DNA from: Paraphaeosphaeria minitans | Lineage: Eukaryota > Ascomycota > Dothideomycetes > Pleosporales > Didymosphaeriaceae | NCBI GenBank assembly: GCA_015832175.1 | Contig: WJXW01000003.1 | Location: 868,001-932,000, forward strand | DNA length: 64,000 nt | Reading direction: 5' to 3' | Part shown: positions 10,732 to 21,387 of the stretch, one piece after another | Layout of the letters: every line of letters starts with the position of its first letter | How positions within the stretch are numbered: position 1 is the stretch's first letter | The notes under the pieces: generated by a model | Database searches by the model: none | Told to the model about the DNA's origin: nothing | Seen by the model: the letters and a program-made list of their open reading frames with translations, nothing else | Translations under genes and position numbers: made by a program

Positions 10732-13353
10732 TCAGTCATCAGTCTCCTCCTCCTCCTTGTAACTCACCCGCTGAGAAACTCGCCCCGACCTCTTCCTAGC
10801 CGGAGCGGGCGCCGCACGCTTGTTCGGCGGCGCGTCTCCACCCTCATCGCCGTCGTCGTCGTCATCGTCGTCGTCGTCGTCGTCGTCTACGCCTAAGCTA
10901 CTAAGCGGGTCACTATCTTCATCAGACGGCGAAGGCGTCGGGACTGTTCTTCCAGGCGCCTTCTGCTTGGTGGCTGCACGTTTTGGAGCGGGCTTCTTCG
11001 CGGGCGTTTTCTTCTCGGCGGGCGTGTCGCCGTTGATGGAGGGGACGTCATCTGTGGTGGTCGCACCAGCAGCAGTTTTCCTCTTCTTCTTCGCAGGTGC
11101 GACAGCGCCGTCTGCCTCGTCCTTCTTTTTGACCACACGCTTCGCCGGTCGCAGCCAATCTTCCATGCCCGGCGGCCAGTACACTCTGCGATCCGGTCCT
11201 CCCATGCCAATTTCTTCTTCGGGAACGACAGGCGGAGGCTTGTCCTGTTCCTCTTCTTCGAGTTTGGCGTCGAGCTCTTCTAGCTCCTCCGCCTTCTTCT
11301 TGCTTTTCTTTGCTGCTTTCTTCGGCTTTGGCTTCCACGGCCTGTTCTCGTCTTGTCGAACGTGCGGGATGACATCGTTGAAGAGGTCGAAGCCCGGCAG
11401 CTTGAACGTCCGCATGAGCTCGAAGACGGCCTGCTCCTTGTCCTTTGCCTCGATCATGAGATCCATGGTGTCCGGACACGGCGGGAGCGTCATCACACGC
11501 GGGGAGTGCTTTCTCCTGGTCCGCGCGGTGACTGCTTCTGGACAGGGTTCCGAGTAGTGCATTTTCGGCGTGATATTCTTCTTCCTCCACGTCTCGAGGA
11601 TACGAGGGAACAAGTCAACAATATCTTTGGTTCCCTCACGAATCTGAGCGGAGTCGAAGAGGATATTGTGATGATGAAAGTCAAGGACCATGGGGATGTT
11701 GAGCTCTTCACAGAGAGGCAAGATCTCGTGTACGGACCAGACTACATCGTCATTCTCAAGAACAAGACGGTTCTTGACGCTTTGGGAGAGTTGAGAGTGG
11801 TTCTCTTTGAAGCGCTCAATAGCAGCAGGCTTGTCACCATAGGCACCCCCGAGATGCAGGATCATGACAGCATCTCTATCTTGCTGGGGCGGCAGCTTGA
11901 GAAGCGACAGCATCTCATCATGGTAGGCAAGATCACGTATGGCATTGTCAATGACCTGCTTGCGCGGCGATCCAAGCTGCGTAAACTGGCCTGGATGGGT
12001 GGTCACTCTGTGGCCGAGCTCAGCAATGACGTTGCCTGCCTCGGCGAGGATGTCTGATGCGAAAGGGGCGAGCCTGTAGCCGTATTTATCGTGACTGGCA
12101 AAGGGGAACATCTCACTACTCAGGCGCATGAACTTTATACCGTACTTGTCATTCCAGCGAACCATGTTGATGACATCGCGGGCGTTGGCGAGACCGAAGT
12201 CCTCCACGTAACGCTGCCCTCTTGCCACATCGGCGAGCTGATCTCGGTCAGGGCGGTTCTTAGTGGGATGCTCAGGGCGCGACGGGTCCTTGAGAGGGTG
12301 TCGATGCTCGAGGATGCTAGCTATTCGGCATGTCCGTGAGCTAAAGACGGGCGGATTAGCGTTGCGCAGGTATGTGTTCAGGCAGGCCTATGGATGCCGT
12401 GTCAGCGTATGGCCCAAGGCGAGGGCAGCATGGCAGGCTCGTACGTATCCAATGCGGCCCTTCCACGGCAGAGGCAAATAGTCGGAGTTGACGGGCGGCG
12501 GCCTGGACGAAGCTTGCTTGACCTCGTCCTCGCCCTCGGCAGCATCCTCGTCAGCTTCAGGATCGACGGTCACCCCCATGTCTTTGTCAACGGCAGGCGC
12601 AGAGGAGGCTGTGGTAGCTGCTGTGGATGCAGGGTTGTTGGTGGTGGTAGTAGTGGTGGTACCGTTGGCAGCGGCACTGTCCACCTTCGCATGCTCCTTC
12701 GCAGCGGCACCCCTCTTTCGTTTGTTCTTGCTGGGAGGTTGCCCAGGGACACGGGCCGCAGCTGTCTCAGGTGGTGGTGCTGGCGCCTCGCTCGCACTCC
12801 CGTTCTTGGGCCTCCTGGAGCGCGCACCCCGGGACTGTCCGTGCGCCTCTGCAGGTACATCAACGGAGGCGGAGCTGTGCTCGGTGAGTGGATTCAGCGC
12901 TAGAGGTGTGGCGTCAGTCGGTCCAGAGCCCTCTGCTGTCCCGCGAGGAATTTCCCTCGCGGGTTTCAGATGGTCTCCGAAACTGGCGAGCTCCACGTTG
13001 TCCGGTGAAGCCCGCAGCGCAGTGACACCATGGACAAGATCGGGGTTGGTATGGGAGTTCGTGCTCGCGTGGGACGAAATGTTGCGTGATGACGGGCGGC
13101 GGGCCGGGGCCGGGGCCGGGGCCGGTGCAGATTGAGGCTCTGCTGCGTCGTGGAGATGAGCGAGGTTTGCGGGAAAGGGGACCTTGGTCTGCTGACGGGG
13201 CCGGGAAGGGCCGTCACTGGAGGATGTGATGGGCGATGACTGGCTGCGCCTGGCCATTGCGAGTAAGCAGTCGGGCGTGGTTTGCGCGAGCCGGGGCGCG
13301 AAGGAGGGTCGGAGTGCGAGTGGGTGGCTGATGCAGAGAACAAAGCGTCTCAT
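10732..13353 (-). CDS. UVE1: UV damage endonuclease (UVDE), nuclear/mitochondrial candidate
   Basis: Exons 13353-12445 and 12387-10732 are joined through a 57-bp intron (gtacga...tccatag), giving 854 residues. The splice recreates GRIGYACLNTYLRN, the start of the UVDE TIM barrel. Barrel signatures follow: THPGQF near residue 434, LVLENDD near 514, VLDFHHHN near 539 and KMHYSEP near 579, which carry metal-binding His, Glu and Asp. UVDE nicks DNA 5' of cyclobutane dimers, 6-4 photoproducts and some abasic sites, starting a repair route independent of excision repair. The first 300 residues are low complexity with basic patches (KNKRKRG). The tail beyond about 640 is Lys/Glu-rich and ends in an Asp run (about 810-820). 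The first ATG gives MRRFVLCISHPLALRPSF, which looks like a mitochondrial presequence. A second ATG at 13257 (MARRSQSSP) would omit it. Confidence 0.93.
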
Positions 13354-14785
13354 GAATGGCCGGAGGGGAGGGTTGGGTGTCGCAAAGAGGCGGTCGTGCT
13401 GGTGACAAGCTCGAGGGCTGCGAGAGCCTTTGTCGCAGCGGTGCCATTGTCACGATGGGTGACTAAGGCGAGAAAGCAGACTGCGCGACGCGACTACGTC
13501 ATGACGTTTCGATGGTGGACGCGTCCGCGATGGTGGTGTAGAGAGGCGCTTCAACGATGGGCCGCAGCGTCATGGACGGAGTGGAGTTGCCTCGCTCGCT
13601 TGCCGACGGGGAAGGCTTGCAGTGTGCACAAGCCACATGTGGCGAAGTCAGATGACGATGCCCGCCAAGACCCAATGGCAAGCCACCCCCTCCTCTGGTG
13701 GTCCAATCTCGCTTTTTACGTACAAGCAACTGTCCAGCGGGCATCGCGTCCAAGTCCCCAGTCCCACCTCCCCTACGACGGAGGAGCATGCAACCACGGA
13801 GATGAAGTCGCTAGCCATGTCTAATAAGACCATCTACCTGTACGTGGACATGTCTTTGGCCCTCGGGGATGCCATGATGCGACCGCAGGGTAGACGCTCG
13901 TGCCGATGGCGGTGGGAAGCTTGAGGGACGGCAAGGGGGGCAGACGAGGCGGCCAGAGGGGCGCGCCGACGATCGAGTTTGCCTGCCATCTTGCAGGTGC
14001 GTGTAGATCCGTGCACGGATCTGGTGATGGTCTAGTAGGTAGGGTAGGGTAGGTAGGTAGGGCTTGTGTGTTCACTGGGTGGTAGGTGGATGACCATGGC
14101 GATGACCATGGCGATGGCGACGGTGGCGGTGACGTGTGGAGGAGGCGGAGCGTCCTTGACAAGACATCAGCCGCGAACCTTGTTGCTGCCACGCCTTGCG
14201 CGCGGGCTGAGAGGGAGAGGCCACCCGGCCGTGCCTCCGTACATGGCGCCAGCCACATGATGGTGAGAGGAGCGAGGTCAGATGCCCGTGTGGCCACGAA
14301 TGCGGATCGACCGTGGCAGCAAAGACCATTGTGAAAGTCGTAAGAAGCGCGCGCACGCGCCTGCTATTCGTGTGTGTGTGTGCCATGTCAAGTCATGCCA
14401 TGCCATGCCATGCCGTCGTGAACGTCGTACATACATACAAGGCTGCCCAAAAGCACACTTCCCATCCGGTCCCATCCCAGCATGCCGGGAGACCATCCGT
14501 TGCCCATGCCCGTGCCCATGCCCATGCCCATGCCCATAACGCAGCAGAGATATAGATACAATGCAAGGAAACCCGCAACCCCATAACGACAAAACATATG
14601 ACCCCGAGGGATCCAAGGATGCTCCCCACCCCCGTGCAAACACGCAAAGAGCCTCATTAGCCATCACCATCCCTCTTGACGAACCAACCAATGGTCGCAC
14701 CGCGGCGAGTGCGAAATCGCATGCTTTTCTGCGCCAGCCAGTCGGGCGGAGAGGAGGAGAGGACAGTGAAGTAGAGCGCATCCCA
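13354..14785. other. Intergenic with simple repeats
   Basis: This is the gap between two minus-strand genes, containing the promoter of UVE1 and the 3' region of the Zn2Cys6 gene. It holds a GGTAG tract (about 14033-14062), gatgaccatggc repeats (about 14090-14125), a catgc tract (about 14393-14412) and cccatg hexamers (14501-14538). No gene is supported. Confidence 0.6.
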
Positions 14786-17383
14786 TCAGATCATGATGTA
14801 CTCGCCATCGACACGGTCCATGGCCTTTCGCCAGCGAAAGGCCTGCGGCGGCTTCGCAAACGACGTCGCAGGCGTCGCCCAGACCTCGCTCCCTCCGTCG
14901 ACAGAGTCCTCCTGCCACGCCTTCTCCAGAACCTCCAGCCCGGAGAGGTTGTTGAAGAAGCCGCTCTCGCGCTGGATCTCGACGCAGCGCTGCCGCACCA
15001 TGGCGCGGTGCTCGTCCTGCACGCACTCGGTGCCGATGAGGAAGAGGGGCCAGAGCAGGAACTTGTTCACGCAAGAAGTGATGCCGATCTGCGAGATGTG
15101 GAAGAGGCCCTGGGAGACGAGGGACTGGAAGTTGAGCGCCGCCGAGGAGAGGGTGGGGTGCGCGAGGCGCTCCGTGTACACGAGTGCGGCGTACCGGAAG
15201 CTTTCGCTCATGTGCAGCATGGCCGTGTCGGCGGGGGAGAGCATGGGTGCGGGAGCGTGTCCGAGCGCGTGCTCAAACTCCCACGCCTGGAGCCGCACGC
15301 GGACGTCGTGCCACTCCTCCCAGAAGTCTGCGCGGCGGTCCTCGGTCCCGGAGCCGGGGCTGGTGGTCTCGGGCTGCGCCGTCAGAGGTCGCCAGCCGTT
15401 GCCGTCGATGCTGTTGAACGCAAATGCATACGTGTCTCTGCGTTTCAGGCGGGGCGAAGCCCTCGGCGTCGTGTCATTTTCGCGCACGGGACGGTTTTGG
15501 CTCAGCAGATTCAGTCTACCAAGTCTAGCAATGAGTTTGAACAAACGCCCCTCGCACCCGGAAAGGTGCTCCGCCGCGCCCAAGTTGGCCGTGAGATTCA
15601 TCATGTCCAGGGACTCGCCCTGGACCTCCATTTCCCGATCATTAACCGCGCTCGTGAGGACGTCAAACCACGTAAAAAAAAATTCAATCCAATCAATGAA
15701 ATCTGAGCGCACCGTCCGGTCGCGCATGCTCAGCAGCTTTTGCACGCCTGCCAGCTGCGTTCTGAACTTTGTGAAGCCAGAGTCGCAGACGTGGAAGAGA
15801 CAGAGAATGAGGAGAGTGGCAAGGACGCTGTCGTCCTGCGCGCCCTGGGGGTCGACCAGCTTCTGGTTGAGGTGGGTGATGGACTGGGCTTTGTAATGCT
15901 TTTCCTCGTCGGACGGCTCGCCGTGCATCTCGCGCAGTTCCCAGGTCGTCATCTGGGAAAAGGCGTGCTCGGGTAAGAGCCCGTAGTCTTGAGCGTAGCT
16001 CAACCGCCTTCCCTCAATACCACCACGCATGCGCAGGTTGTTGGTGGCCAGCGCAGCAATGGCATTTCGGAGACCCTCGCTTCTCATGGCAAGGGGCATT
16101 ACGTGCTTCTGGTACGGATTGGTCGGGCCATCACCAGCCACGAGAACCTGGGATATAAACTTGTCGTAGTAGTCCAGCAGGTATAGCATCCGCGGGGAAA
16201 GGTGGGAAACGGTGGTAAGACTCTGAGGAACGAAAGTGGTGAGCGCGACTTCGTCATTTGACAGGGGGCCAGAGCCATAGGAAGACGTACCCTCCGAAGG
16301 GAGATAATGGAAACCATGCTGAGACAATCCGCCAAGGCTTGAACCCATTTCTCCCTCGATGAAAATATCCGGAAAAGCCGGTGGGCCCATGCTCTGCTGA
16401 GCAGAGCTGACCTCGTTGAAATCCTGCACGCTCTGATCCGAGCTGATACTGGAGCTAAGATCGTCGGCCATGGGCAGCTGATGTTGATGCGAGTGATATC
16501 GCATGTGATCCATGGCATGTATGGGTTGCTGGTCGTGATACGAGACGTTTGAAAACCGCGGCATGGAGGAGGAGTCCATGAAGGGGTACTCTTCAGCAGG
16601 TGTGCGTGGGTATTCGCCAGGAGAAGGGAAATCGCTCTCGCCGTAGCTGCCAAGCGAAGCTGATGACGCAGAGAGGCCATTATCTTCGTAAGGAATGGCC
16701 AGGGATGTGTGGAGTCTCTGCAGAGGACCCCGGTCCAGATTAGGTCGGCGCAATTTGGATGAATGCGGGTGAAAAGGATCCACGTGCTCCCCGTAACCTG
16801 GAACTGCAAAACCCATTGGCGTGGAGGGGGACGGAATTGGAATGGGGCTCGTGGGCCCAAAGTAGTGAAACTCTTGGGGGCCAGAGAAGCTATGTGGACT
16901 CGCGGGGCTCTTTGGAGAGTGCACACCGTAGTCGATGCTTCCGCGGGGCTCTATTCTGGTGGGACTTTGGTGTGCAGCAGGCACGGTTTTGTTGGTGACC
17001 GTGCCGGCGGTGGTGGTCTGGGTTTTCGAGTCGCGAGTCGTGCTAGCGTTCTGTGTGGATGATTTGGCAACGGGTAAAGACATGCCTCGCAACTTTCCGC
17101 GGCTGGCGACACCGACTCCCCAGGTCAGGGTAGTTCGGTATCCAGAGCATTCTTTGCCGAGCTCGATGCATTGGCCGCAGTAGGGTCGTCGGCGATCGCA
17201 CTTGACTCCTCGTTTCCGGCAAGCAAAGCAGTCTTCACTGGCACCGGTGGCAGGCGCTCTTCTTCTCCGTTTCCTGGGTGCGGCGGTGGCGGCGGTATTG
17301 GTGGTGGTGGTGTTGTCAGTAGTGGTGGTGGTGTCTGCTTTCGGGGCCTCTTGGGCCTGGATGGCGTTGGTCGACATGGCCAT
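14786..17383 (-). CDS. Zn2Cys6 transcription factor with fungal_trans_2-like region
   Basis: This single exon encodes 865 residues from ATG 17383, chosen over an in-frame ATG at 17458 for its strong context (accATGGcc) and because the extra 25 residues look like leader. A binuclear zinc cluster lies at residues 52-79 with canonical spacing C-x2-C-x6-C-x6-C-x2-C-x6-C (CFACRKRGVKC ... CGQCIELGKEC), preceded by a basic run RKRRRR. The conserved flank TTLTWGVGVASRGKLRG follows. The middle is a Ser/Pro/His-rich linker. From about residue 425 (MLYLLDYYDKFISQVLV) the C-terminal half resembles the fungal_trans_2 regulatory region, ending at WRKAMDRVDGEYIM. It is a nuclear DNA-binding regulator. Target genes and ortholog identity are unknown. 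Confidence 0.92.
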   Translation of the reverse strand: MAMSTNAIQAQEAPKADTTTTTDNTTTTNTAATAAPRKRRRRAPATGASEDCFACRKRGVKCDRRRPYCGQCIELGKECSGYRTTLTWGVGVASRGKLRGMSLPVAKSSTQNASTTRDSKTQTTTAGTVTNKTVPAAHQSPTRIEPRGSIDYGVHSPKSPASPHSFSGPQEFHYFGPTSPIPIPSPSTPMGFAVPGYGEHVDPFHPHSSKLRRPNLDRGPLQRLHTSLAIPYEDNGLSASSASLGSYGESDFPSPGEYPRTPAEEYPFMDSSSMPRFSNVSYHDQQPIHAMDHMRYHSHQHQLPMADDLSSSISSDQSVQDFNEVSSAQQSMGPPAFPDIFIEGEMGSSLGGLSQHGFHYLPSEGTSSYGSGPLSNDEVALTTFVPQSLTTVSHLSPRMLYLLDYYDKFISQVLVAGDGPTNPYQKHVMPLAMRSEGLRNAIAALATNNLRMRGGIEGRRLSYAQDYGLLPEHAFSQMTTWELREMHGEPSDEEKHYKAQSITHLNQKLVDPQGAQDDSVLATLLILCLFHVCDSGFTKFRTQLAGVQKLLSMRDRTVRSDFIDWIEFFFTWFDVLTSAVNDREMEVQGESLDMMNLTANLGAAEHLSGCEGRLFKLIARLGRLNLLSQNRPVRENDTTPRASPRLKRRDTYAFAFNSIDGNGWRPLTAQPETTSPGSGTEDRRADFWEEWHDVRVRLQAWEFEHALGHAPAPMLSPADTAMLHMSESFRYAALVYTERLAHPTLSSAALNFQSLVSQGLFHISQIGITSCVNKFLLWPLFLIGTECVQDEHRAMVRQRCVEIQRESGFFNNLSGLEVLEKAWQEDSVDGGSEVWATPATSFAKPPQAFRWRKAMDRVDGEYIMI

Positions 17384-19973
17384 GGTAAAGGTGCAAAGGT
17401 GCAGACGTCTACACTGTAGAGCTGCAAGGTGGTTGGACGGTGTGTAAAGTAGGTGCAAGAAGAATAAACAAACGACGAGGGTGAATGCTCAATAGAGGCA
17501 AGAGGGCGCGTCCCGTGGGTACTATGTAGTCTGAGGGGCGCTTGGTCCCAGGTTTGATAAGAAGATCAGGACGGGAGACAGGGCAGGCGGGCAAGTGGTT
17601 GCATGTTCAAGATGACCACTGTATCCTAGCGTGCATCCTTTGCCGCGGTCTATGGAGAGACTGGGGGTTGGAAGGAGTGCGTGAGCTTGAACCTGGCGAA
17701 GCTTGGGCTCCGGCAGGGGCGTCCTGCAGCGACCAGGGCCCGCTCGCTCGCCACACCCCACACATGGCGGCGAATGATCGATTTTTGGCATGATGTTACA
17801 TCGTTTGGCAACCCTTGAAGATGCACGACGGAGGAGTGGCACAATCCACCAATGGCATGCTGGGCAGGGCGATCTTGCGGAGGCTAGCTGAGAAGGTGCT
17901 GGTGGCCCAAGCCATGGGAAACGGCTTGTTCTGACTTCCGTGCACCGGGGTCTTCATAGGTTTGTTCGGCGTCGACGTCTGCAGGCAGGCAGAGCCAACT
18001 CGCAATGGCGCACTCGCAGGGGACGAATGGCGCGGGTTTTGGGCATCGGGACCGACCGGTTTGGCGACAGGGTTGCTGGCGGGCGGGCGCCTGCTGGCCG
18101 TGCAGCCGTTAGGTGGAGGCTGCATCGAATCTGTGTGGAAACGGTTCCCACATTCTAGCTGTGCGCCAGCGAAAGCAGCCGTGGTGGCCAGTGGCCGGTG
18201 GTCAGTGGCTACTGCACAAGCATCGGAGTCCATGCAAGAGCCGCCTGCACGTCGCGCGCGCACGCTGGACCGTGTGCCAAGCGACGGACTGCGGCCGGGG
18301 AAAGAAACAGGCGCTCTGCACACGGCGCAGAGCGCATCAGGCGCATGGTGCACGGGCGACGAGGCTGGCATGCGCGGTCGATGCTCGGGGGGCCGCCGGT
18401 GATGGACGAGGGTGCGGGAGAGGATACCTGGGAGAGGAGAGGGTGCGCAGGCGCAGGCGCAGGCGCAGGAGCAGCAGCAGCAGGAGCCGCAGCAGGAGCC
18501 GCAGCAGGAGCGGGGGCGGGCGCAGGAGCAGGAGGCATGGGCACAGAGAGGGCGCCCGTGGTGAAGCCTTGCGATGACATGGTGGTGGTGGTGGTGGTGG
18601 TGGTGTGTCGTGAGGTGGTCGACGGCGGCAGGCGAGCCGTGCCATGGCATGCCGTGGTGGGCAATGGGCATGCTAGTCTGCTGCGAGGTCGAGTGCGCCG
18701 CCTTCCTGTGCTTGGCACGTCCAACCGCCCGGAACGGCAGCGAGGATAACAACGATGAGTGAGCGATATGACGGCCAACATGGCGCATCGGCACCCCCAC
18801 GCGCGACAACACCAGCTGCCTGCCTGCCTGCCTGCCTGCCTGCATGCGTGCGTGCACACTGGCAATGACCGCAGCGCTGCCTGCAAAGACCCGCGAGCAC
18901 GGCGTCGCCGCGTCTGAATGGCACTGCGAATGCGGCGGGTGGCCTGCCACGAACCACGACGGTCGGCGGAGCGCGCGCACGTGAGTCGACTGTGAAGTGT
19001 GAGCAGCAGTGAGACGGCGTCGGCCAGAGAGCCTCTTTGGGCCAGCCAGGCGTTCGTTCGTCAAGTCAGCCCTCCAGATGGACCATCCAGATGGACCATC
19101 GAGTCTGGATTCTGGAGTGTGGATTGGAGTGTGGATTGGACTGTGGATTGGACTGTGGATTGGACTGTGGATTGGACTGTGGATTGCACTCGTGGACTGT
19201 GGATTGCACTCGTGGACTGTGGATTGCACTCGTGGACTGTGGATTGCACTCGTGGACTGTGGATTGCACTCGTGGACTGTGGATTGGACTGTGGATTGGA
19301 CTCTGCACTTTGCACTCGGGACATCACGTCGACCATGCCCATGCCCCTCGCCCGTGCTAGACCCAGCCGTTGTACCTGAACCATAACCATCCCCTCGTAC
19401 CTTGCGGGGTAATCTAAACACGTAAACGCCGACAGGGCCAACGGTCCTTGCCATACGAAAGATGCTGCTGGCTGCTGGCTGATGCTCGTCGGCTTGCGTG
19501 TTTCGCCGCTGTGTGGTGCATTGCTCGCATTTTCTGCTACTTGGAGCTGGTGATGGGCTCACGCGCTTGCTTGCTTGCTTGAGTCGTTCCTAGCCTCCCG
19601 TAGGTAGTAGGTAGCCTTGCTGATCCTGCCCGACTCGTTATCAAAACCTCCCCTCTCCCCCTCTCCCCCCTCCCCACAGCCAGCCAGCCAGCCATCCAAG
19701 CCAGCCAGCCATCGCGGGTCGGCTCATGCACAGCACCTACGCTCGCCTAGTCCACGAGCCCTGCTTCCCAGTCCTGATTCAGTCCTGGTCCCTGATGGCA
19801 AAAACCGCCCTGCTGGCCTGAACTTTCCCACGCTGCGGTTTGGCCATTGATCTTCCCCAACATGCGTCCGTTAGCCACGGCCAGCGCTCCATCGTCGTGC
19901 GCAAAGCACGTCATCCGCTTGTTCCTGTCTGGTCGCCGTCCGGCCTCGCTGTCGGTCGCGTGCTCTAGATGCC
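17384..19973. other. Gene-poor, repeat-rich intergenic region
   Basis: This stretch includes the promoter of the Zn2Cys6 gene. It is dense in simple repeats: gcaggc/gcagca tracts (about 18441-18530), (GGT)n at about 18581-18606, (TGCC)n at 18818-18845, a minisatellite at 19105-19310 and a cagc tract near 19676-19708. A 588-codon minus-strand frame crosses it but follows the repeats and was rejected as a gene. Confidence 0.6.
19105..19310. repeat. Compound minisatellite, 12-bp and 20-bp units
   Basis: Blocks of tggattggactg (12 bp) flank five or so copies of a 20-bp unit reading tggactgtggattgcactcg. Both share the core ggactgtggatt, so the longer unit looks like the shorter one with an 8-bp insertion that was then amplified. 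All reading frames stay open or repetitive across the array. Confidence 0.92.
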
Positions 19974-20136
19974 GCCCGTCGACTTCCCACCTGCACGCTA
20001 TGTTTGTCGACTTCCCACCTGCACGCTATCTAATCAGCGGTCCGTTCGACTTGCAACCTGCACGCTATCCAACCGGTCCGTCGAATTCCAGCCTGCACGC
20101 TATCTCTTCCAACCTGCACGCTATCTTAGCGAGCGG
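19974..20136. repeat. Dispersed motif cctgcacgctat, at least five copies
   Basis: The 12-mer cctgcacgctat recurs at irregular 18-50 bp intervals, usually with tcgacttccca or similar before it. The first two units are almost identical 28-bp repeats; later ones have diverged. Confidence 0.8.
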
Positions 20137-20294
20137 GTCCGGCACCTCGAAAAAGCTTCTGCACCGGCATACCGTTAATTCAAGGGCGTGCAATAGGCTG
20201 CAGTTCGGTATCAGCATGCTCGTATTTTCTGACCTCGTCTTCTGACTTCGTCTTCATGTCTTTGATAGTCGCGCGCCGCTGGTCCTGAATCGAC

Positions 20295-20400
20295 GTTTGG
20301 TCCGACGTCCTCCTCCTAGAATGCCTTGGCCCGGCGTCTTTCTCCCAGGATGCCTTGGCCCGGCATCGTTTCTCCCAAGTGCCTTGGTTTGGTGCCGTGG
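20295..20400. repeat. Degenerate ~30-bp tandem repeat
   Basis: Three copies of a segment containing tgccttggcccggc and tctcccag(a/g) are visible. The third is altered to tgccttggtttggt, and C-rich homopolymers follow at 20407-20440. Confidence 0.75.
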
Positions 20401-20564
20401 CGGCAGCCCCCCCTTCTCCACCACCCCCCCCCCCAGCAAAAATGTCTCAGCGCTCCCCCGCAAATAGCCGAATGACGCGAGACGAGGCGCCAGGGCAAAC
20501 CGCCTGGATGCAACAGCGGTGAAGGCCGTCGTTTAGTGCCTCGCCCATCGTGAGTAGTCAGCGT

Positions 20565-20705
20565 CGCAGTTTCGTCCGTTGCGCACTTGCAGCTCCAAAT
20601 GTTGTCATTGTCGCAGTTCCGCTGTTGCAAACTTCCAGGCCCAGATGTTGTCATCGTCACAGTTCCGTCCGTTGCGCACTTCCAGGTCCAACTATTGTCA
20701 TCGTC
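20565..20705. repeat. Degenerate ~54-bp tandem repeat, three copies
   Basis: Each copy contains gcagttccg or gcagtttcg, then tccgttgcgcacttgcag or a variant, then tgttgtcat(c/t)gtc. The copies differ by scattered substitutions. Confidence 0.75.
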
Positions 20706-21006
20706 GACGCGCCTCTTTGTGCACGTGCAAAACCTTCCTTCACGAGCGCGGCCGTGGCAGGCTTCCCCAGTTCAACCATGTCGGCCCGACGCTACTTCCC
20801 TCTCTTTGGTTTCGGCATACATTCCTGAACATCCAAAGATCCGGAATTACCCCGTGGGAAAGCAAGGCTGTGACTTCATTTACCAAGCGTGAGGTGGATA
20901 CGAGCGATAAGGTTCAAGACCGACATTGTGCGTTAGCTTGCTGCAAGCCGCAAAAGGAAGACGCATCCTTATCGTCAGCAGGGGAGCTCTGCAGCCGTCG
21001 CTGTCC

Positions 21007-21387
21007 TCACGGTAGGGGGTCGCTAGATTGAAACCTGGAGGACTTGACGGCGTCGGCGGCGATGTTGTTGTTGTTGTTGTTGTCGTTTTTGCTGGAAGAG
21101 GAGGAGGAAGATGGCCGGGGGTGTTTGCGCACTGCGGAAGGTGCGAAGCGTCGTAGGAGAGTACGGGTGAACATGACGACGCGGGCTGCGACGAACGAAG
21201 CGTGCTGCACGTTATCGTGTCGTTGTTTTCCGACGAGGCTTGGTCCAGCGCGATAGATTAGGGTAGAAAGCGCGAGCGCATGCGGATGTGCCCGGCTGCG
21301 TGAGTTGAACGCCCCAGTGGGTATTGTGAGGGTACGAGCGCGATAGGAGTGGGTTACGTTGCCGAAGGGGCCATACGGCGTGGTCAC
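21007..21387 (-). CDS. Hypothetical short ORF, doubtful
   Basis: This 126-codon frame contains an internal ATG in fair context (MFTRTLLRRFAPSAVRKHP) that reads like a mitochondrial presequence, followed by a Ser run and an Asn run from a microsatellite. There is no recognised domain, and the frame ends shortly after the repeats. It may be a first exon or chance. Confidence 0.2.
   Translation of the reverse strand: MTTPYGPFGNVTHSYRARTLTIPTGAFNSRSRAHPHALALSTLIYRAGPSLVGKQRHDNVQHASFVAARVVMFTRTLLRRFAPSAVRKHPRPSSSSSSSKNDNNNNNNIAADAVKSSRFQSSDPLP

Noticed and set aside
12001..12228. A UVE1 start at 12228
   Set aside because: The codon there is GTG. Upstream sequence continues the conserved UVDE barrel and splices cleanly to a long first exon.
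14561..15706. Plus-strand frames of 381 and 367 codons
   Set aside because: These are antisense shadows of the Zn2Cys6 gene, whose GC-rich C-terminal coding region keeps the opposite frames open.
17796..19562. Minus-strand frame of 588 codons
   Set aside because: It crosses several micro- and minisatellites, is made of periodic peptides (NPQSTSAIHSPRVQ repeats, AP-rich runs), and has no domain. The repeats keep it open, and opposite-strand frames are equally long.
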